In this document: in pieces, positions 1 through 7,604 of the stretch
Position numbering within the stretch: the stretch's first letter is position 1
Layout of the letters: every line of letters starts with the position of its first letter
Assembly (NCBI RefSeq): GCF_000424265.1
Contig: NZ_AUJO01000006.1
Location: 1 to 64,000, forward strand
Reading direction: 5' to 3'
DNA from: Butyrivibrio sp. WCD3002
GTDB lineage: Bacteria > Bacillota > Clostridia > Lachnospirales > Lachnospiraceae
DNA: 64,000 nucleotides
Made by a program: the position numbers and the translations under genes
The notes under the pieces: model-generated
What the model was told of the DNA's origin: nothing
The model's input: only the letters and a program-made list of their open reading frames with translations
Database searches by the model: none

Positions 1-62
1 CTTATTGCATATCGCGCTACTGCACCCAAGGCACCACCAAGTGCTACAAATAGAAAATTCAT
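1..62 (-). CDS. crcB: CrcB/FluC-type fluoride channel, N-terminal fragment (runs off window)
   Basis: Only the first 20 codons are inside the window. The reading begins ATG with MNFLFVALGGALGAVARYA, which matches the start of the small four-helix CrcB/FluC fluoride exporters (GGxxGAxxRY). An AGAGAGG ribosome site lies 7 nt upstream of the ATG. The family protects against fluoride by letting it leak out of the cell as a membrane dimer. The rest of the gene lies left of the window. The 32-nt gap to the next gene suggests co-transcription. Identification rests on a short stretch, so it is probable rather than certain. Confidence 0.7.
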   Translation of the reverse strand, partial: MNFLFVALGGALGAVARYAI

Positions 63-94
63 ATCAACCTCTCTATTGTCATATATACTGAAAT

Positions 95-1021
95 TTAAAA
101 AGTATTCTCTGCCTTACTCTTAAGATAGCTATCAGCCTTTTTAAGCATCTCTTTTTTGTTATCATACTCTATGGTATTGATAGCATCTTCAAGTTTAAGA
201 ATCTTCAGAGCTTTGACCTCGTCTGGTCTTGTTATGCTCGGAGATGAGTCTTTATACTTAGCAAGGAAATAAACTACCTGCTTTGTCACTCCAGGTTTTT
301 CTGAAAGCGTATACTGTTCGCTTGCTCTAAATTCAGTGTCTAACTCGACTTTCAGATTTGTTTCTTCCTTTATTTCACGAAGCGCAGTTTCTATTTCAGT
401 CTCGCCTTCTTCCATATGTCCTTTTGGAAAGCTGTGAGATCCGCTCATCTCCTCAACTAAAAGATATTTTATTACTCCACCGTCTATAGTGTATACTATT
501 GCCCCGCAAGATTTTTCAAACTTATCATTGAATTCTTTTTTACCCAGTTCCATGTAAATATAAAGAGAAGGATCTTCTCCTAAAGCAATAACATACTCAG
601 GCATTTCTTTCTGAATAAATCCCAACTTACGGTACAAATTTATTGCCTTGGCATTAGCTGGATGGGGATCAACCCACAGATTTTCAGCTCCTTGTTTAAA
701 AGCTTCTTGAATAGAGTATAGTAGCGCCTGCGTTGCAATCCCTCGGCCCCTGGCAAATTCAAATAACTTAATATCCAAAGAAGCATTTTTAGTTTCCGAA
801 TCAATACGATATTGAGTCTCACCGCAGTATTTGCCATCTTCAAAAATTGAATAATGATTTTGCTTTGGTCTTGCAGATATGAATCTATCTAACCATTCTC
901 GTACTGCTTCCCCTGTCTCATGCAATCCTCCTGGCCAGATATACTGCATGACGTCTTCATCTGCCCACAGGTTTTGTATATTCTTGATATCATCATATGT
1001 TGATTCTTTAATAGTTATCAC
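95..1021 (-). CDS. GNAT N-acetyltransferase fused to a NUDIX hydrolase
   Basis: This 308-residue protein has two enzymatic halves. Residues 1-160 are a GNAT acetyltransferase fold with the acetyl-CoA pyrophosphate loop RGRGIAT at 91-97 and the NLYRKLGF motif near 128-135. Residues 170-300 are a NUDIX domain whose box at 201-223 (GHMEEGE then REIKEET) has the metal-binding REIKEE intact. The SFPKGH lead-in resembles diadenosine-tetraphosphate hydrolases. The box ends TNL where the consensus has a glycine. The start is GTG, chosen because AGGGG lies 9 nt upstream. The acetylation target is unknown; the NUDIX half probably cleaves a nucleoside diphosphate derivative. Confidence 0.85.
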   Translation of the reverse strand: MITIKESTYDDIKNIQNLWADEDVMQYIWPGGLHETGEAVREWLDRFISARPKQNHYSIFEDGKYCGETQYRIDSETKNASLDIKLFEFARGRGIATQALLYSIQEAFKQGAENLWVDPHPANAKAINLYRKLGFIQKEMPEYVIALGEDPSLYIYMELGKKEFNDKFEKSCGAIVYTIDGGVIKYLLVEEMSGSHSFPKGHMEEGETEIETALREIKEETNLKVELDTEFRASEQYTLSEKPGVTKQVVYFLAKYKDSSPSITRPDEVKALKILKLEDAINTIEYDNKKEMLKKADSYLKSKAENTF

Positions 1022-1204
1022 TTAGTTCAGCCCCTAAATCTTTAGTTTGTCTTAGTCAGTTTTAACTGAAATCTAATCAGCGAAATGAATCACTTCTACA
1101 GATTATAATGTCCTAATTTTCTCCACAACTTTTTTAAACTCATCATATCTAATTTGCTCAGAAAAGGTTTCATACCCTTATTTTTTAATAGTTGAAACAA
1201 ATAA

Positions 1205-1230
1205 AGAAAAGCCTTGTCATCAAGGCCTTT
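1205..1230 (-). terminator. Rho-independent terminator after hicAB
   Basis: On the minus strand a hairpin of CAAGG(C)CTT-type arms (CCTTG, loop ATGA, CAAGG) is followed by TTTTCTTTAT. It lies about 70 nt beyond the hicB stop codon and insulates hicAB from the acetyltransferase gene. Confidence 0.75.
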
Positions 1231-1300
1231 CCATTATAAAATCCATCTTTAGTTATCAGTTCTCGAATCGGCGAATTAACAAAAATATTGCGTCTTTGGG

Positions 1301-1648
1301 CTAACCTTCTAGGATGTCCAGTTCATCATCAATAGCTCTGGATACAAACTGGTTTATTGTGATTCCTTCATTGGCAGCATATAATGCAATTTTCTTGTGC
1401 TGTTCGGGTTTAATACGGACATTGAAGGAGCCTTTAAACTCACGCTCAGGCTCTTTACCAATCTTTTTGCAGTAATCCAGGTAATTATCTATACAGTCAT
1501 GCATTGACTGGGAAAGCTCTTTTACCGATTCTCCATGAAAGTTCAGAGAATCATTGATTCCGAGAACATGACCGATAAAAATCTGATCTTCCTGGTCAAA
1601 TTCTACCTTTGCATGATATCCGTTGTATTCCATCAGTGAACTTATCAT
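1301..1648 (-). CDS. hicB: HicB-family antitoxin with ribbon-helix-helix domain
   Basis: The 115-residue protein starts with the HicB partial RNase-H-like fold (YNGYHAKVEFD... FIGHVLGI... FHGESVKEL) and ends with a ribbon-helix-helix DNA-binding segment (FNVRIKPEQHKKIALYA, residues about 74-110). It neutralises HicA and represses its own operon. It overlaps hicA by 4 nt (ATGA), so translation is coupled with the toxin first, the usual hicAB order. The pair lies downstream of tniQ of the Tn7-like module and may be transposon cargo. Confidence 0.9.
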   Translation of the reverse strand: MISSLMEYNGYHAKVEFDQEDQIFIGHVLGINDSLNFHGESVKELSQSMHDCIDNYLDYCKKIGKEPEREFKGSFNVRIKPEQHKKIALYAANEGITINQFVSRAIDDELDILEG

Positions 1649-1905
1649 TCTATCTCACCTACTTCCTTAAGAAATGCTATGACCATCTTTACATGATACC
1701 TGTACAGCTCATTGCCTGGGTGTGGACCGTCAAATTGAAGGATGCGCTTGGTTTCAACATGATAATAGCCTATTCCTGATCCTCTTCCGCCCTCGAACTT
1801 TTCGCAGCCACATTGCTTCATAAGTGCGTCCAGTTCTCTTATTGTAAAACTTGTCGGTGCGGGTTTGGACAGTATTTTTTCTAGTAATTTTGATTTCTTT
1901 GGCAC
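1645..1905 (-). CDS. hicA: HicA-family mRNA interferase toxin
   Basis: This 86-residue protein has the small dsRBD-like HicA fold and the C-terminal signature PHPGNELYRYHVK (about 60-72). The start is GTG with AGAGG 7 nt upstream. Family members cleave mRNA, and HicB blocks this. Canonical HicA has GSH with an essential histidine; here the segment reads GSGIGYYH, so the histidine is not in its usual place. Related long-type HicA proteins also vary at this position, so activity cannot be ruled in or out by reading alone. Confidence 0.88.
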   Translation of the reverse strand: MPKKSKLLEKILSKPAPTSFTIRELDALMKQCGCEKFEGGRGSGIGYYHVETKRILQFDGPHPGNELYRYHVKMVIAFLKEVGEIE

Positions 1906-1917
1906 AGTAATTCCTCT

Positions 1918-1938
1918 TGCAACTATTTTCTAGTTACA
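1918..1938. promoter_or_regulatory. hicAB operator dyad
   Basis: An inverted repeat with arms AACTA and TAGTT separated by TTTTC (1921-1935) extends imperfectly outward. It directly follows the -10 box of the hicAB promoter and precedes the ribosome site. This is the expected place for autorepression by the RHH domain of HicB. Seen in sequence; the binding is inferred. Confidence 0.55.
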
Positions 1939-1966
1939 ATATAACACTTTAGCCCTACCTCGTCAA
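1938..1966 (-). promoter_or_regulatory. Sigma-A promoter for hicAB
   Basis: Minus-strand -35 TTGACG (1961-1966), 17-nt spacer and -10 TATATT (1938-1943). It lies between the tniQ stop codon and hicA, so hicAB has its own promoter. Confidence 0.7.
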
Positions 1967-1983
1967 TTCCAACAGAGTAACAG

Positions 1984-3324
1984 CTAGCATTTCCTTATTT
2001 CATACATATCTTCATGTTTCAGATACAATACCTGATATGTCGGGATTATTAGTGTGTTCCATGGATCAGATATATATACTCCGCCTGTAGACGTTGCTGA
2101 TTTCTTAAACTGGATCCATAGGTCATCTATCATATCTGACATGATGAAAAGTTTAAGATAAACTTTATCTGCTTCAGATTCGCCAATTTCGTAAAAACGC
2201 ATCCCACCTACACAAGTAACATCTTCCAGAGTATATGACCGTAAATTTCTTTGCATTACAGGCCAGATGTTGTGTCCAAGGCAGGCTGCGCTGATAGCAT
2301 CACTGGGCTCTTCGAAGCCCTGCATTATCCATGTGAAGCATATTGCGAGCAGTGTCATATCCGAATCACGGATACTGTCCACGTAATGTAAGGTGTTAAC
2401 ATCGTTTTCTGACAGTGAGAAAATGCCCTTGCCTATGATAGACATATATTTTGCGAATAAAAAGCAGTCAACCATATCATAAGAGTCATACTCTGCAGGC
2501 ATAATACGGAAGAACTTCTTTATGCGCTCAAATGGGTTATATACTACATTCTGCTGATTAAACCACGTGAAGAAACCCGCTTGAAAACAATCATATGTTT
2601 CCGGGCGTCGATCAACATACATTTTCGATATTATAGGCGTTTTATCTGCTTCTTTAGAAAGAATAGGTGAATAAAGATAACTTATATTTGAAGTGTACAC
2701 TTTCCCATATTTTTCAAAAGATCTATTGATCACATCTGTATCATAAAAGTCATTTGGATTAGTCCTGCAACAAGGAAGGGGTAATAAATAAGCATTAAAT
2801 CCTGTCCCTTTCTCATACGGACTGCATCTGATTCCTTCAGCGTGATAGAAATTATGTTCAAAAACAAATCTCCCATCCGTCCCTGTTCCCGGGTGGAAAG
2901 GGCAGGTCTTTACATAATGGAACTGATGGATTATGCTATGATATCCATCTTTCAGGCATTTGGGGCATATTCGCATATGATATGTACCAAAATAAGATCT
3001 TGCAGTGTTATAATCCATATGCGCAAAGATTTCCATTTTGTCTATATACCACTGGGGCAAAATTTTATTAAGGCACTCGATTGTTTCTAAACTGTTTCTG
3101 CAATGTCCATCCATCTGAAATCCTTCTATATATTTCTTCTCGTTGGTCGCTTCAGCTCCAAGCATTTTGAGCGCATGTTTACTTGAACATATGTTGACCC
3201 TGCAAAAGTTTGCAAGAATGCTGAATATGGATTCATAAGGTCTCACCCATTTTTTATCCCATCTGTATTTTCTGGAAAAAAGTAAATCCTCTTTATTTAG
3301 TGTATTCATCATCTGATTCACCAT
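1984..3324 (-). CDS. tniQ: TniQ/TnsD-family target-selection protein of a Tn7-like transposon
   Basis: The 446-residue protein has the TniQ N-terminal hallmark: a RPYESIFSILANFCR segment (28-42) and a zinc finger with C120, C123, C141 and H144 (CPKC then CPFH). TniQ/TnsD proteins bind the insertion site, or a guide complex in CRISPR-associated relatives, and recruit TnsC. The C-terminal 290 residues are divergent and probably give target specificity. The gene overlaps tnsC by 32 nt and is the last of the four-gene operon. No strong ribosome site precedes the ATG, so translation is likely coupled; Met5 or Met6 are alternative starts. No cas genes are in the window. Confidence 0.85.
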   Translation of the reverse strand: MVNQMMNTLNKEDLLFSRKYRWDKKWVRPYESIFSILANFCRVNICSSKHALKMLGAEATNEKKYIEGFQMDGHCRNSLETIECLNKILPQWYIDKMEIFAHMDYNTARSYFGTYHMRICPKCLKDGYHSIIHQFHYVKTCPFHPGTGTDGRFVFEHNFYHAEGIRCSPYEKGTGFNAYLLPLPCCRTNPNDFYDTDVINRSFEKYGKVYTSNISYLYSPILSKEADKTPIISKMYVDRRPETYDCFQAGFFTWFNQQNVVYNPFERIKKFFRIMPAEYDSYDMVDCFLFAKYMSIIGKGIFSLSENDVNTLHYVDSIRDSDMTLLAICFTWIMQGFEEPSDAISAACLGHNIWPVMQRNLRSYTLEDVTCVGGMRFYEIGESEADKVYLKLFIMSDMIDDLWIQFKKSATSTGGVYISDPWNTLIIPTYQVLYLKHEDMYEIRKC

Positions 3325-4291
3325 AGCCCGAAAGCGCTACACAACTTTCAAGTTCCTTTCTCGTAGGGAATGCAATTGGACTGCTTCCCAGTTTTCCATG
3401 CTTATTGAGGCAGATCACCAGTGAATCTATGAAATATTTCATGGGAATATCTTCTGCCGCAATCCTCTTTTGGATCCTTACACTCTGAAATGCTTCCCAG
3501 AAGTCATTGCTGATATCAAAAAAGGTCTTACCATCTGCGTAAGGAAAATAAAAATCCACAAGTCCATCCGATAATATTTCATAGTCTGTCATGCAAACAT
3601 GAAGTTTATCTACCGAAGCCATGCAGAACTGGAGCTCTTTGGGATCCTGTATACCAAAGAACTGGCTTTCATTGATCATGAAACGTCCAACTATCTGATC
3701 TTTGCCCTGAAGTTTAAAGGAATGCTTAAGATCCTTAAGTTCCCTTGTTCCGTACATGAACACAGATAACTGGATATCTTTTCCGCTAAGATTGTTATAT
3801 AAATCCATAAGCCAGTAAAAATCCTTTTCCCTTAGTTTCCATGCTTCATCAATGAACATGACTGCTTTCTTAAAGGGGGTCTCGTGAGCACGTAATATAA
3901 GTTCATTAAGAACTCGTTCTTTTAGTATTAGTGCGGTACTGTATCTGGGACATTCATAGCCCATAGCCATAAGTATCGAGGCATAGAAGTTTCTCTCAGT
4001 TTCGGGGTGGTCAGTCACATTCCATATAATGACCATTTCACGGCTCCCATATTGATTTCTTATGGATTCAGCTACATAGTTCATGCACACCGTCTTGCCT
4101 ATCCTGGCTCTTCCATAAGTAATACTCCCACAAGCTCCTATGCCGAGCCATGAATTGATTCTCCGTTCTTCATCAAGGATGCTCTTAGTCGGAAATACAA
4201 GCTTACGGGAAGTAAGATAGCGGATAGTCATCTGTGATATGAACTGTTCTGATATATTATTAGCTGATACAGCTTCTTTTGCAGAATACAC
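3293..4291 (-). CDS. tnsC: TnsC/TniB-family AAA+ transposition regulator
   Basis: This 332-residue ATPase has a Walker A motif GRARIGKT at 60-67 and a Walker B motif AVMFIDEA with D148-E149. Family members form ATP-dependent filaments on target DNA and bridge TniQ to the TnsA/TnsB transposase. The GTG start lies 3 nt after the tnsB stop codon, and the AGGAGGG ribosome site is inside the end of tnsB. The length fits short TnsC/TniB proteins rather than the 555-residue Tn7 TnsC. Confidence 0.88.
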   Translation of the reverse strand: MYSAKEAVSANNISEQFISQMTIRYLTSRKLVFPTKSILDEERRINSWLGIGACGSITYGRARIGKTVCMNYVAESIRNQYGSREMVIIWNVTDHPETERNFYASILMAMGYECPRYSTALILKERVLNELILRAHETPFKKAVMFIDEAWKLREKDFYWLMDLYNNLSGKDIQLSVFMYGTRELKDLKHSFKLQGKDQIVGRFMINESQFFGIQDPKELQFCMASVDKLHVCMTDYEILSDGLVDFYFPYADGKTFFDISNDFWEAFQSVRIQKRIAAEDIPMKYFIDSLVICLNKHGKLGSSPIAFPTRKELESCVALSGYGESDDEYTK

Positions 4292-4294
4292 GCA

Positions 4295-6232
4295 TTAACC
4301 CTCCTTTCTGTTTTGGAACATCAACGTATAAAGGTCTTCCGGTGAAAGACCTTTAATATCTTCATATCTTAGTACAGCCCCAGTTTCCTGTTTTTTACGT
4401 ACAGTCTCCAGGTTAAATGTATTATCACTTTGCTGTTCTGCTGCTATGCCCTTGCTAATCTCACGTCTGACTATATCTGCCCTGGTAGCGTTTCTCCGGC
4501 TTTTCTTTCCTTTGACATCAAGGCTTGATATATATGCATCTATCGGTGTATCAAATATTAGTTTTGATCTCCCACGCTCTCTGGCAAGCTTCAGGGCATT
4601 CTTTCTCGTCCTGACGGAATGTGATTTTGTACCGAATTCCCCACTTGCCTTAAGCGTGTCTATATATCTGCCATCCTGATCATATGCCTCAATACTGGAA
4701 ATATCCCTGGGGTCATAAAGGATGGTCAGTGACTGTCCAAGGTAGAGTTCAGTGGCAGAGAGTATCTTGCTACGATACTCAGTACCCATAAACTGAATAT
4801 ATGCGTGTTTGCCATGTGCTGCCCTACCTCTGACAGTGCGTTTGTCCATCCTCATGTTCAGACGTTCTATGACTGATATGATCATATCTTCGTCAGCCAC
4901 ATATGGGTAAAGCCCTGCTTGAAACAGTTTGCAGCTCATGCACTCTAAGGGTGAAAGTCCATCTACCCCTTTATGGGGTGTGTTATTATACTCAGCTATG
5001 AGAACATCTATCAGTTCAGTCATCTGTTCATATGTGACATCATATTTTATTGCATTTTTTTCAGGGTTTTTTCTGACAGGATCTTTGGTATCTGACCCGG
5101 TTGTTGATGGCAGCATATGGAATCCTCTGGACTCTAGCGTTCCGAAAAATCTTTCAACAATTCCTCTTGTTTCGGGAGTTGCAACAGATCCATAGTTAAC
5201 GCAGCAGCCAAGCTCATCTACAAGTTTTCCTACCGTGTATGCTGACATATGCGATTTTGCATTATCCAGCATTATTGAATCAAAGACTGCATATTTGAAA
5301 TCAGAAAACGCGGTTGAATAGAAACCGCCATTAGATGGATACTGAAGTCCTTCGATGGTCAGATCCAGCAGAGTTTTCGGTATGATGGCATTTTTAATAG
5401 CATCCATGACATCATACTGGTCGTAATTAAATTCCTGAGAAAGGGAATATCCAAGGATACATCTTGTTGCTATATCTATCACGGCTATTAACCACGCCCT
5501 TGTAGCAACAACCTTGCTAACAGTGCCGTCTGTATTGGGTACATCAATTACATATTCGATATCTATGATGTGGCCGTCAATCTGTACTGTAGCAAAAGGA
5601 GCCACCGGATTGACTGTAAGCCTGTGCCCAATCCCTGTAGACGCAAGCTTCTGGGCAGTATTTTTATCAAATCTTCTGGCATTTAAAGAAATGTTATCAG
5701 CTTCAAGTTTATGGACGTAGGCACACATGCTGACATATCCACGGTTTTCTGTAGTAAATGGGTACTGCCACTCTGTGATGCCAAGATTGCGGCATTCTTT
5801 AAGAAATAACCTGTGAAGTGATGTTATGTTCATGTTCCTGACAAGCGTATATTTCCTGTCACCAAAATAACACCCTACTATGAACTCTTTCAATTGAGGA
5901 TACTTCTCCAGAAGCTGATCAAACTCTCTGCCATGTCCTGATCTCGTTTCTCTAAAGGGTTTACTTCCTGTTAAAAGACCGTGATATCCAAGAATATTCC
6001 CTGTATCATTTGAAGAAAGACATCTTTCTATCAGCGATACCATTCTCGAACCGGGGATACCTGTCATTTCAGTAATCTTTTTTACAGATTCGCCATCTAT
6101 GTACATATCTACAGCCTGCTTATTTAGCATATACCTACTTCTTTTAGATTCAGGGACAGTACTGATAAGCGGTTCAGTCCACATGCTCCTTGCCTGGCGG
6201 AGTTCTTCGATATTATATTTTTTATTAGCCAA
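4295..6232 (-). CDS. tnsB: TnsB-family DDE transposase of a Tn7-like transposon
   Basis: The 645-residue protein has an N-terminal helix-turn-helix region (about 35-70), an rve/DDE catalytic core and a C-terminal beta-barrel/TnsC-interaction region. The triad is D219 (VQIDGH), D323 (IMLDNAKSH) and E360 (RGIVERFFG). The last two are separated by 36 residues, as expected of an active core. TnsB binds the element ends and performs 3'-end cleavage and strand transfer. It starts at TTG with GGAGG 9 nt upstream, inside tnsA (8-nt overlap). Confidence 0.93.
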   Translation of the reverse strand: MANKKYNIEELRQARSMWTEPLISTVPESKRSRYMLNKQAVDMYIDGESVKKITEMTGIPGSRMVSLIERCLSSNDTGNILGYHGLLTGSKPFRETRSGHGREFDQLLEKYPQLKEFIVGCYFGDRKYTLVRNMNITSLHRLFLKECRNLGITEWQYPFTTENRGYVSMCAYVHKLEADNISLNARRFDKNTAQKLASTGIGHRLTVNPVAPFATVQIDGHIIDIEYVIDVPNTDGTVSKVVATRAWLIAVIDIATRCILGYSLSQEFNYDQYDVMDAIKNAIIPKTLLDLTIEGLQYPSNGGFYSTAFSDFKYAVFDSIMLDNAKSHMSAYTVGKLVDELGCCVNYGSVATPETRGIVERFFGTLESRGFHMLPSTTGSDTKDPVRKNPEKNAIKYDVTYEQMTELIDVLIAEYNNTPHKGVDGLSPLECMSCKLFQAGLYPYVADEDMIISVIERLNMRMDKRTVRGRAAHGKHAYIQFMGTEYRSKILSATELYLGQSLTILYDPRDISSIEAYDQDGRYIDTLKASGEFGTKSHSVRTRKNALKLARERGRSKLIFDTPIDAYISSLDVKGKKSRRNATRADIVRREISKGIAAEQQSDNTFNLETVRKKQETGAVLRYEDIKGLSPEDLYTLMFQNRKEG

Positions 6233-6881
6233 TGGAGATCACCTCCGTATCTGCAGAGATGCAGTCTGTATTCATATTGCTCAGTGTGACCAATCCTCTA
6301 TAGTACAGATCTGAAATATAATCCAGCGCTCTGTACTTTTCTAGGCGCCCCATCTTTTCAAGTTCACCGATACATATATGCCTTTTTGCCTGGATAAAAC
6401 TTAGGAAGATCCTGTCTGCATTTAATCCACAAGCTGTGAATCTTCTGGCCCTGGCTGCAAGAAGCGATATATTTCGGATATAGAAAGGTCCTATTTCAAT
6501 ATTCTTTTCGTTTCGGAATACAAAATTGACATCATTCTGTAAGCACCACGCCGACTGGCAGGCAACCTTCACATGATCCTTACTATCATCAGAACTGCAA
6601 AGATATGCAACACCTTGATATTCTTCTGTTCCGTCTTTATATTTTACCCATGCATTGAACAGAACCTTTGACTCCTTCCCTCCTATATAGACAGTAGTTT
6701 CCAAAGGATATTCACAGTACCACTCCACATCAGGATTCATCTCAAGAGTAAGAATATTCTCATATTCAAGGTTAGAAAATACTGCTACTCTTCTCCGAAG
6801 TTTTCTGCTGTGAAATACCCAATAGTTACTGCCATAGCTTGAACTTCTCAGCCTGAAAATAGGTTCCTCGTATCGATACAT
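6225..6881 (-). CDS. tnsA: TnsA-like endonuclease subunit with degenerate active site
   Basis: This 218-residue protein is first in the operon and aligns by eye with TnsA. Residues 27-45 (RKLRRRVAVFSNLEYE) contain the conserved SNLE glutamate (E39), and the second half has the winged-helix-like TnsA C-terminus. In Tn7 TnsA the active site is E63, D114, K132. Here the aspartate position reads N76 (LFNAWVKYKDG) and the ExK lysine position reads A92 (YQGVAY). If this alignment is right, 5'-strand cleavage is probably lost and the protein may be structural only. GGAGG lies 10 nt upstream of the ATG. Assignment to TnsA depends partly on operon position. Confidence 0.75.
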   Translation of the reverse strand: MYRYEEPIFRLRSSSYGSNYWVFHSRKLRRRVAVFSNLEYENILTLEMNPDVEWYCEYPLETTVYIGGKESKVLFNAWVKYKDGTEEYQGVAYLCSSDDSKDHVKVACQSAWCLQNDVNFVFRNEKNIEIGPFYIRNISLLAARARRFTACGLNADRIFLSFIQAKRHICIGELEKMGRLEKYRALDYISDLYYRGLVTLSNMNTDCISADTEVISIG

Positions 6882-6921
6882 TTTTAGTGCACCTCCTATC
6901 GATAAAATTAAGTTTATATAA

Positions 6922-6935
6922 CGATAATATTATCG
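6922..6935. promoter_or_regulatory. 14-bp perfect palindrome upstream of tnsA
   Basis: CGATAATATTATCG lies about 40 nt upstream of the tnsA start, between it and the 30-bp repeats, with a further CGAT at 6899. It could be an operator for the tns operon or part of the innermost TnsB site. The palindrome is seen; the role is inferred. Confidence 0.4.
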
Positions 6936-7036
6936 GCATAATTATATCCTTGGCACTCATATTCGGCTTTTTACACTTTTATCTTTAAAATTACGGCTTT
7001 TTACAAAAATAGCTTAAATGGTACGGCTTTTTACGA
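6934..7036 (-). repeat. 30-bp-periodic CGGCTTTTTAC repeats, probable TnsB binding sites at one transposon end
   Basis: CGGCTTTTTAC occurs at 6964, 6994 and 7024, and a weaker CGGC match at 6934, so the period is exactly 30 bp. Read on the minus strand, two copies begin TGTAAAAAGCCG and the outermost CGTAAAAAGCCG. An AGCTTTAAA-like segment recurs between them. Tn7-like ends carry arrays of TnsB sites and begin with TGT, and this array lies beside tnsA as in Tn7. The exact terminus and the target duplication were not located. No matching copy was found between tniQ and position 1, so the other end is probably outside the window. Confidence 0.6.
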
Positions 7037-7082
7037 TTTTTAGCTTTAAAAATTTAACCTAAATGGAGAGTAATGTAAAATG

Positions 7083-7117
7083 TGAAAAAAAAGAAAGCCC
7101 ATGGTTGTGAGCTTTCT
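7083..7117 (-). terminator. Rho-independent terminator of the 78-residue gene
   Basis: On the minus strand GAAAGC and GCTTTC arms (7111-7116 and 7093-7098) are followed by an uninterrupted T run. It ends the gene at 7157-7393 and lies just outside the putative transposon end, so the element appears to have landed behind a terminator. Confidence 0.8.
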
Positions 7118-7156
7118 CGTATATGTATATTTTACTGTTTTAGGTTAATCTGACAG

Positions 7157-7393
7157 CTATTTACCATTATTTCTTCGAATATTAGCTGTGTCCTGAACTG
7201 CTCCAGGCAGCCACTCTGCTTTAACATAATCAAGCGGAATGACTAATTCTTGGATTTTGTCATCCTTACCGGGTCTCTTAATATCGTCTGGTAAGTAATC
7301 CAACCCGACTTCCCTTAAGCTCATAACCGGATTAAGACTGTGGGTATATATTTGGTGCTGAAATTCTGAGCCGCTAATATTTTCTGTTAACAT
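7157..7393 (-). CDS. Small hypothetical protein (78 residues)
   Basis: The start at 7393 is chosen because AGGAGG lies 6 nt upstream; a longer reading to 7453 would run through a terminator hairpin. The product is polar with a C-terminal basic tail (NIRRNNGK) and no membrane segment or recognised motif. It follows the accessory cluster and is the gene next to the Tn7-like end. Function unknown. Confidence 0.55.
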   Translation of the reverse strand: MLTENISGSEFQHQIYTHSLNPVMSLREVGLDYLPDDIKRPGKDDKIQELVIPLDYVKAEWLPGAVQDTANIRRNNGK

Positions 7394-7406
7394 TTCCGTC
7401 CTCCTA

Positions 7407-7451
7407 TAAAAAAGCCAGACACTGGTGGTGATCCGTCCACCATTGTCTGGC
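7407..7451 (-). terminator. Terminator or attenuator directly upstream of the 78-residue gene
   Basis: Minus-strand GCCAGACA-TGGTGG pairs with CCACCA-TGTCTGGC, a stem of about 16 bp, followed by TTTTTTAT. The T run ends only about 4 nt before the AGGAGG of the next gene. It may terminate the upstream operon or act as an attenuator in the leader of the 78-residue gene. Confidence 0.75.
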
Positions 7452-7514
7452 AATCCTTGCTATAACGTATATCGGTTTGGAATTGAAAAACATTAGCAAT
7501 TGTAAATGTCAAAT

Positions 7515-7604
7515 TTAAGCCTTGAAATCAGCATAGTTTCCATGCTCATTTAATCTTTCGGAACCTGTATTTTTACTGTAGGCTTCAAGCTTGTCAGCAA
7601 GTTC
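7515..7604 (-). pseudogene. In-frame C-terminal tail beyond the stop codon of the 318-residue protein
   Basis: After the TAA at 7605-7607 the same frame continues for 29 codons to TAA at 7515-7517. The reading begins ELADKLEAYSKN and ends NYADFKA. Together with the preceding YADSP it reads as natural coding sequence (SP-x-ELADKLEAY). The interrupting TAA is one base from GAA or CAA. This is either a recent nonsense mutation or a site of stop-codon readthrough. Confidence 0.55.

Noticed and set aside
6934..7036. Regularly spaced repeats as a CRISPR array
   Set aside because: The conserved part is only about 11 bp with partly conserved 19-bp intervals, there are only three or four units, no cas genes are near, and the position beside tnsA fits TnsB sites.
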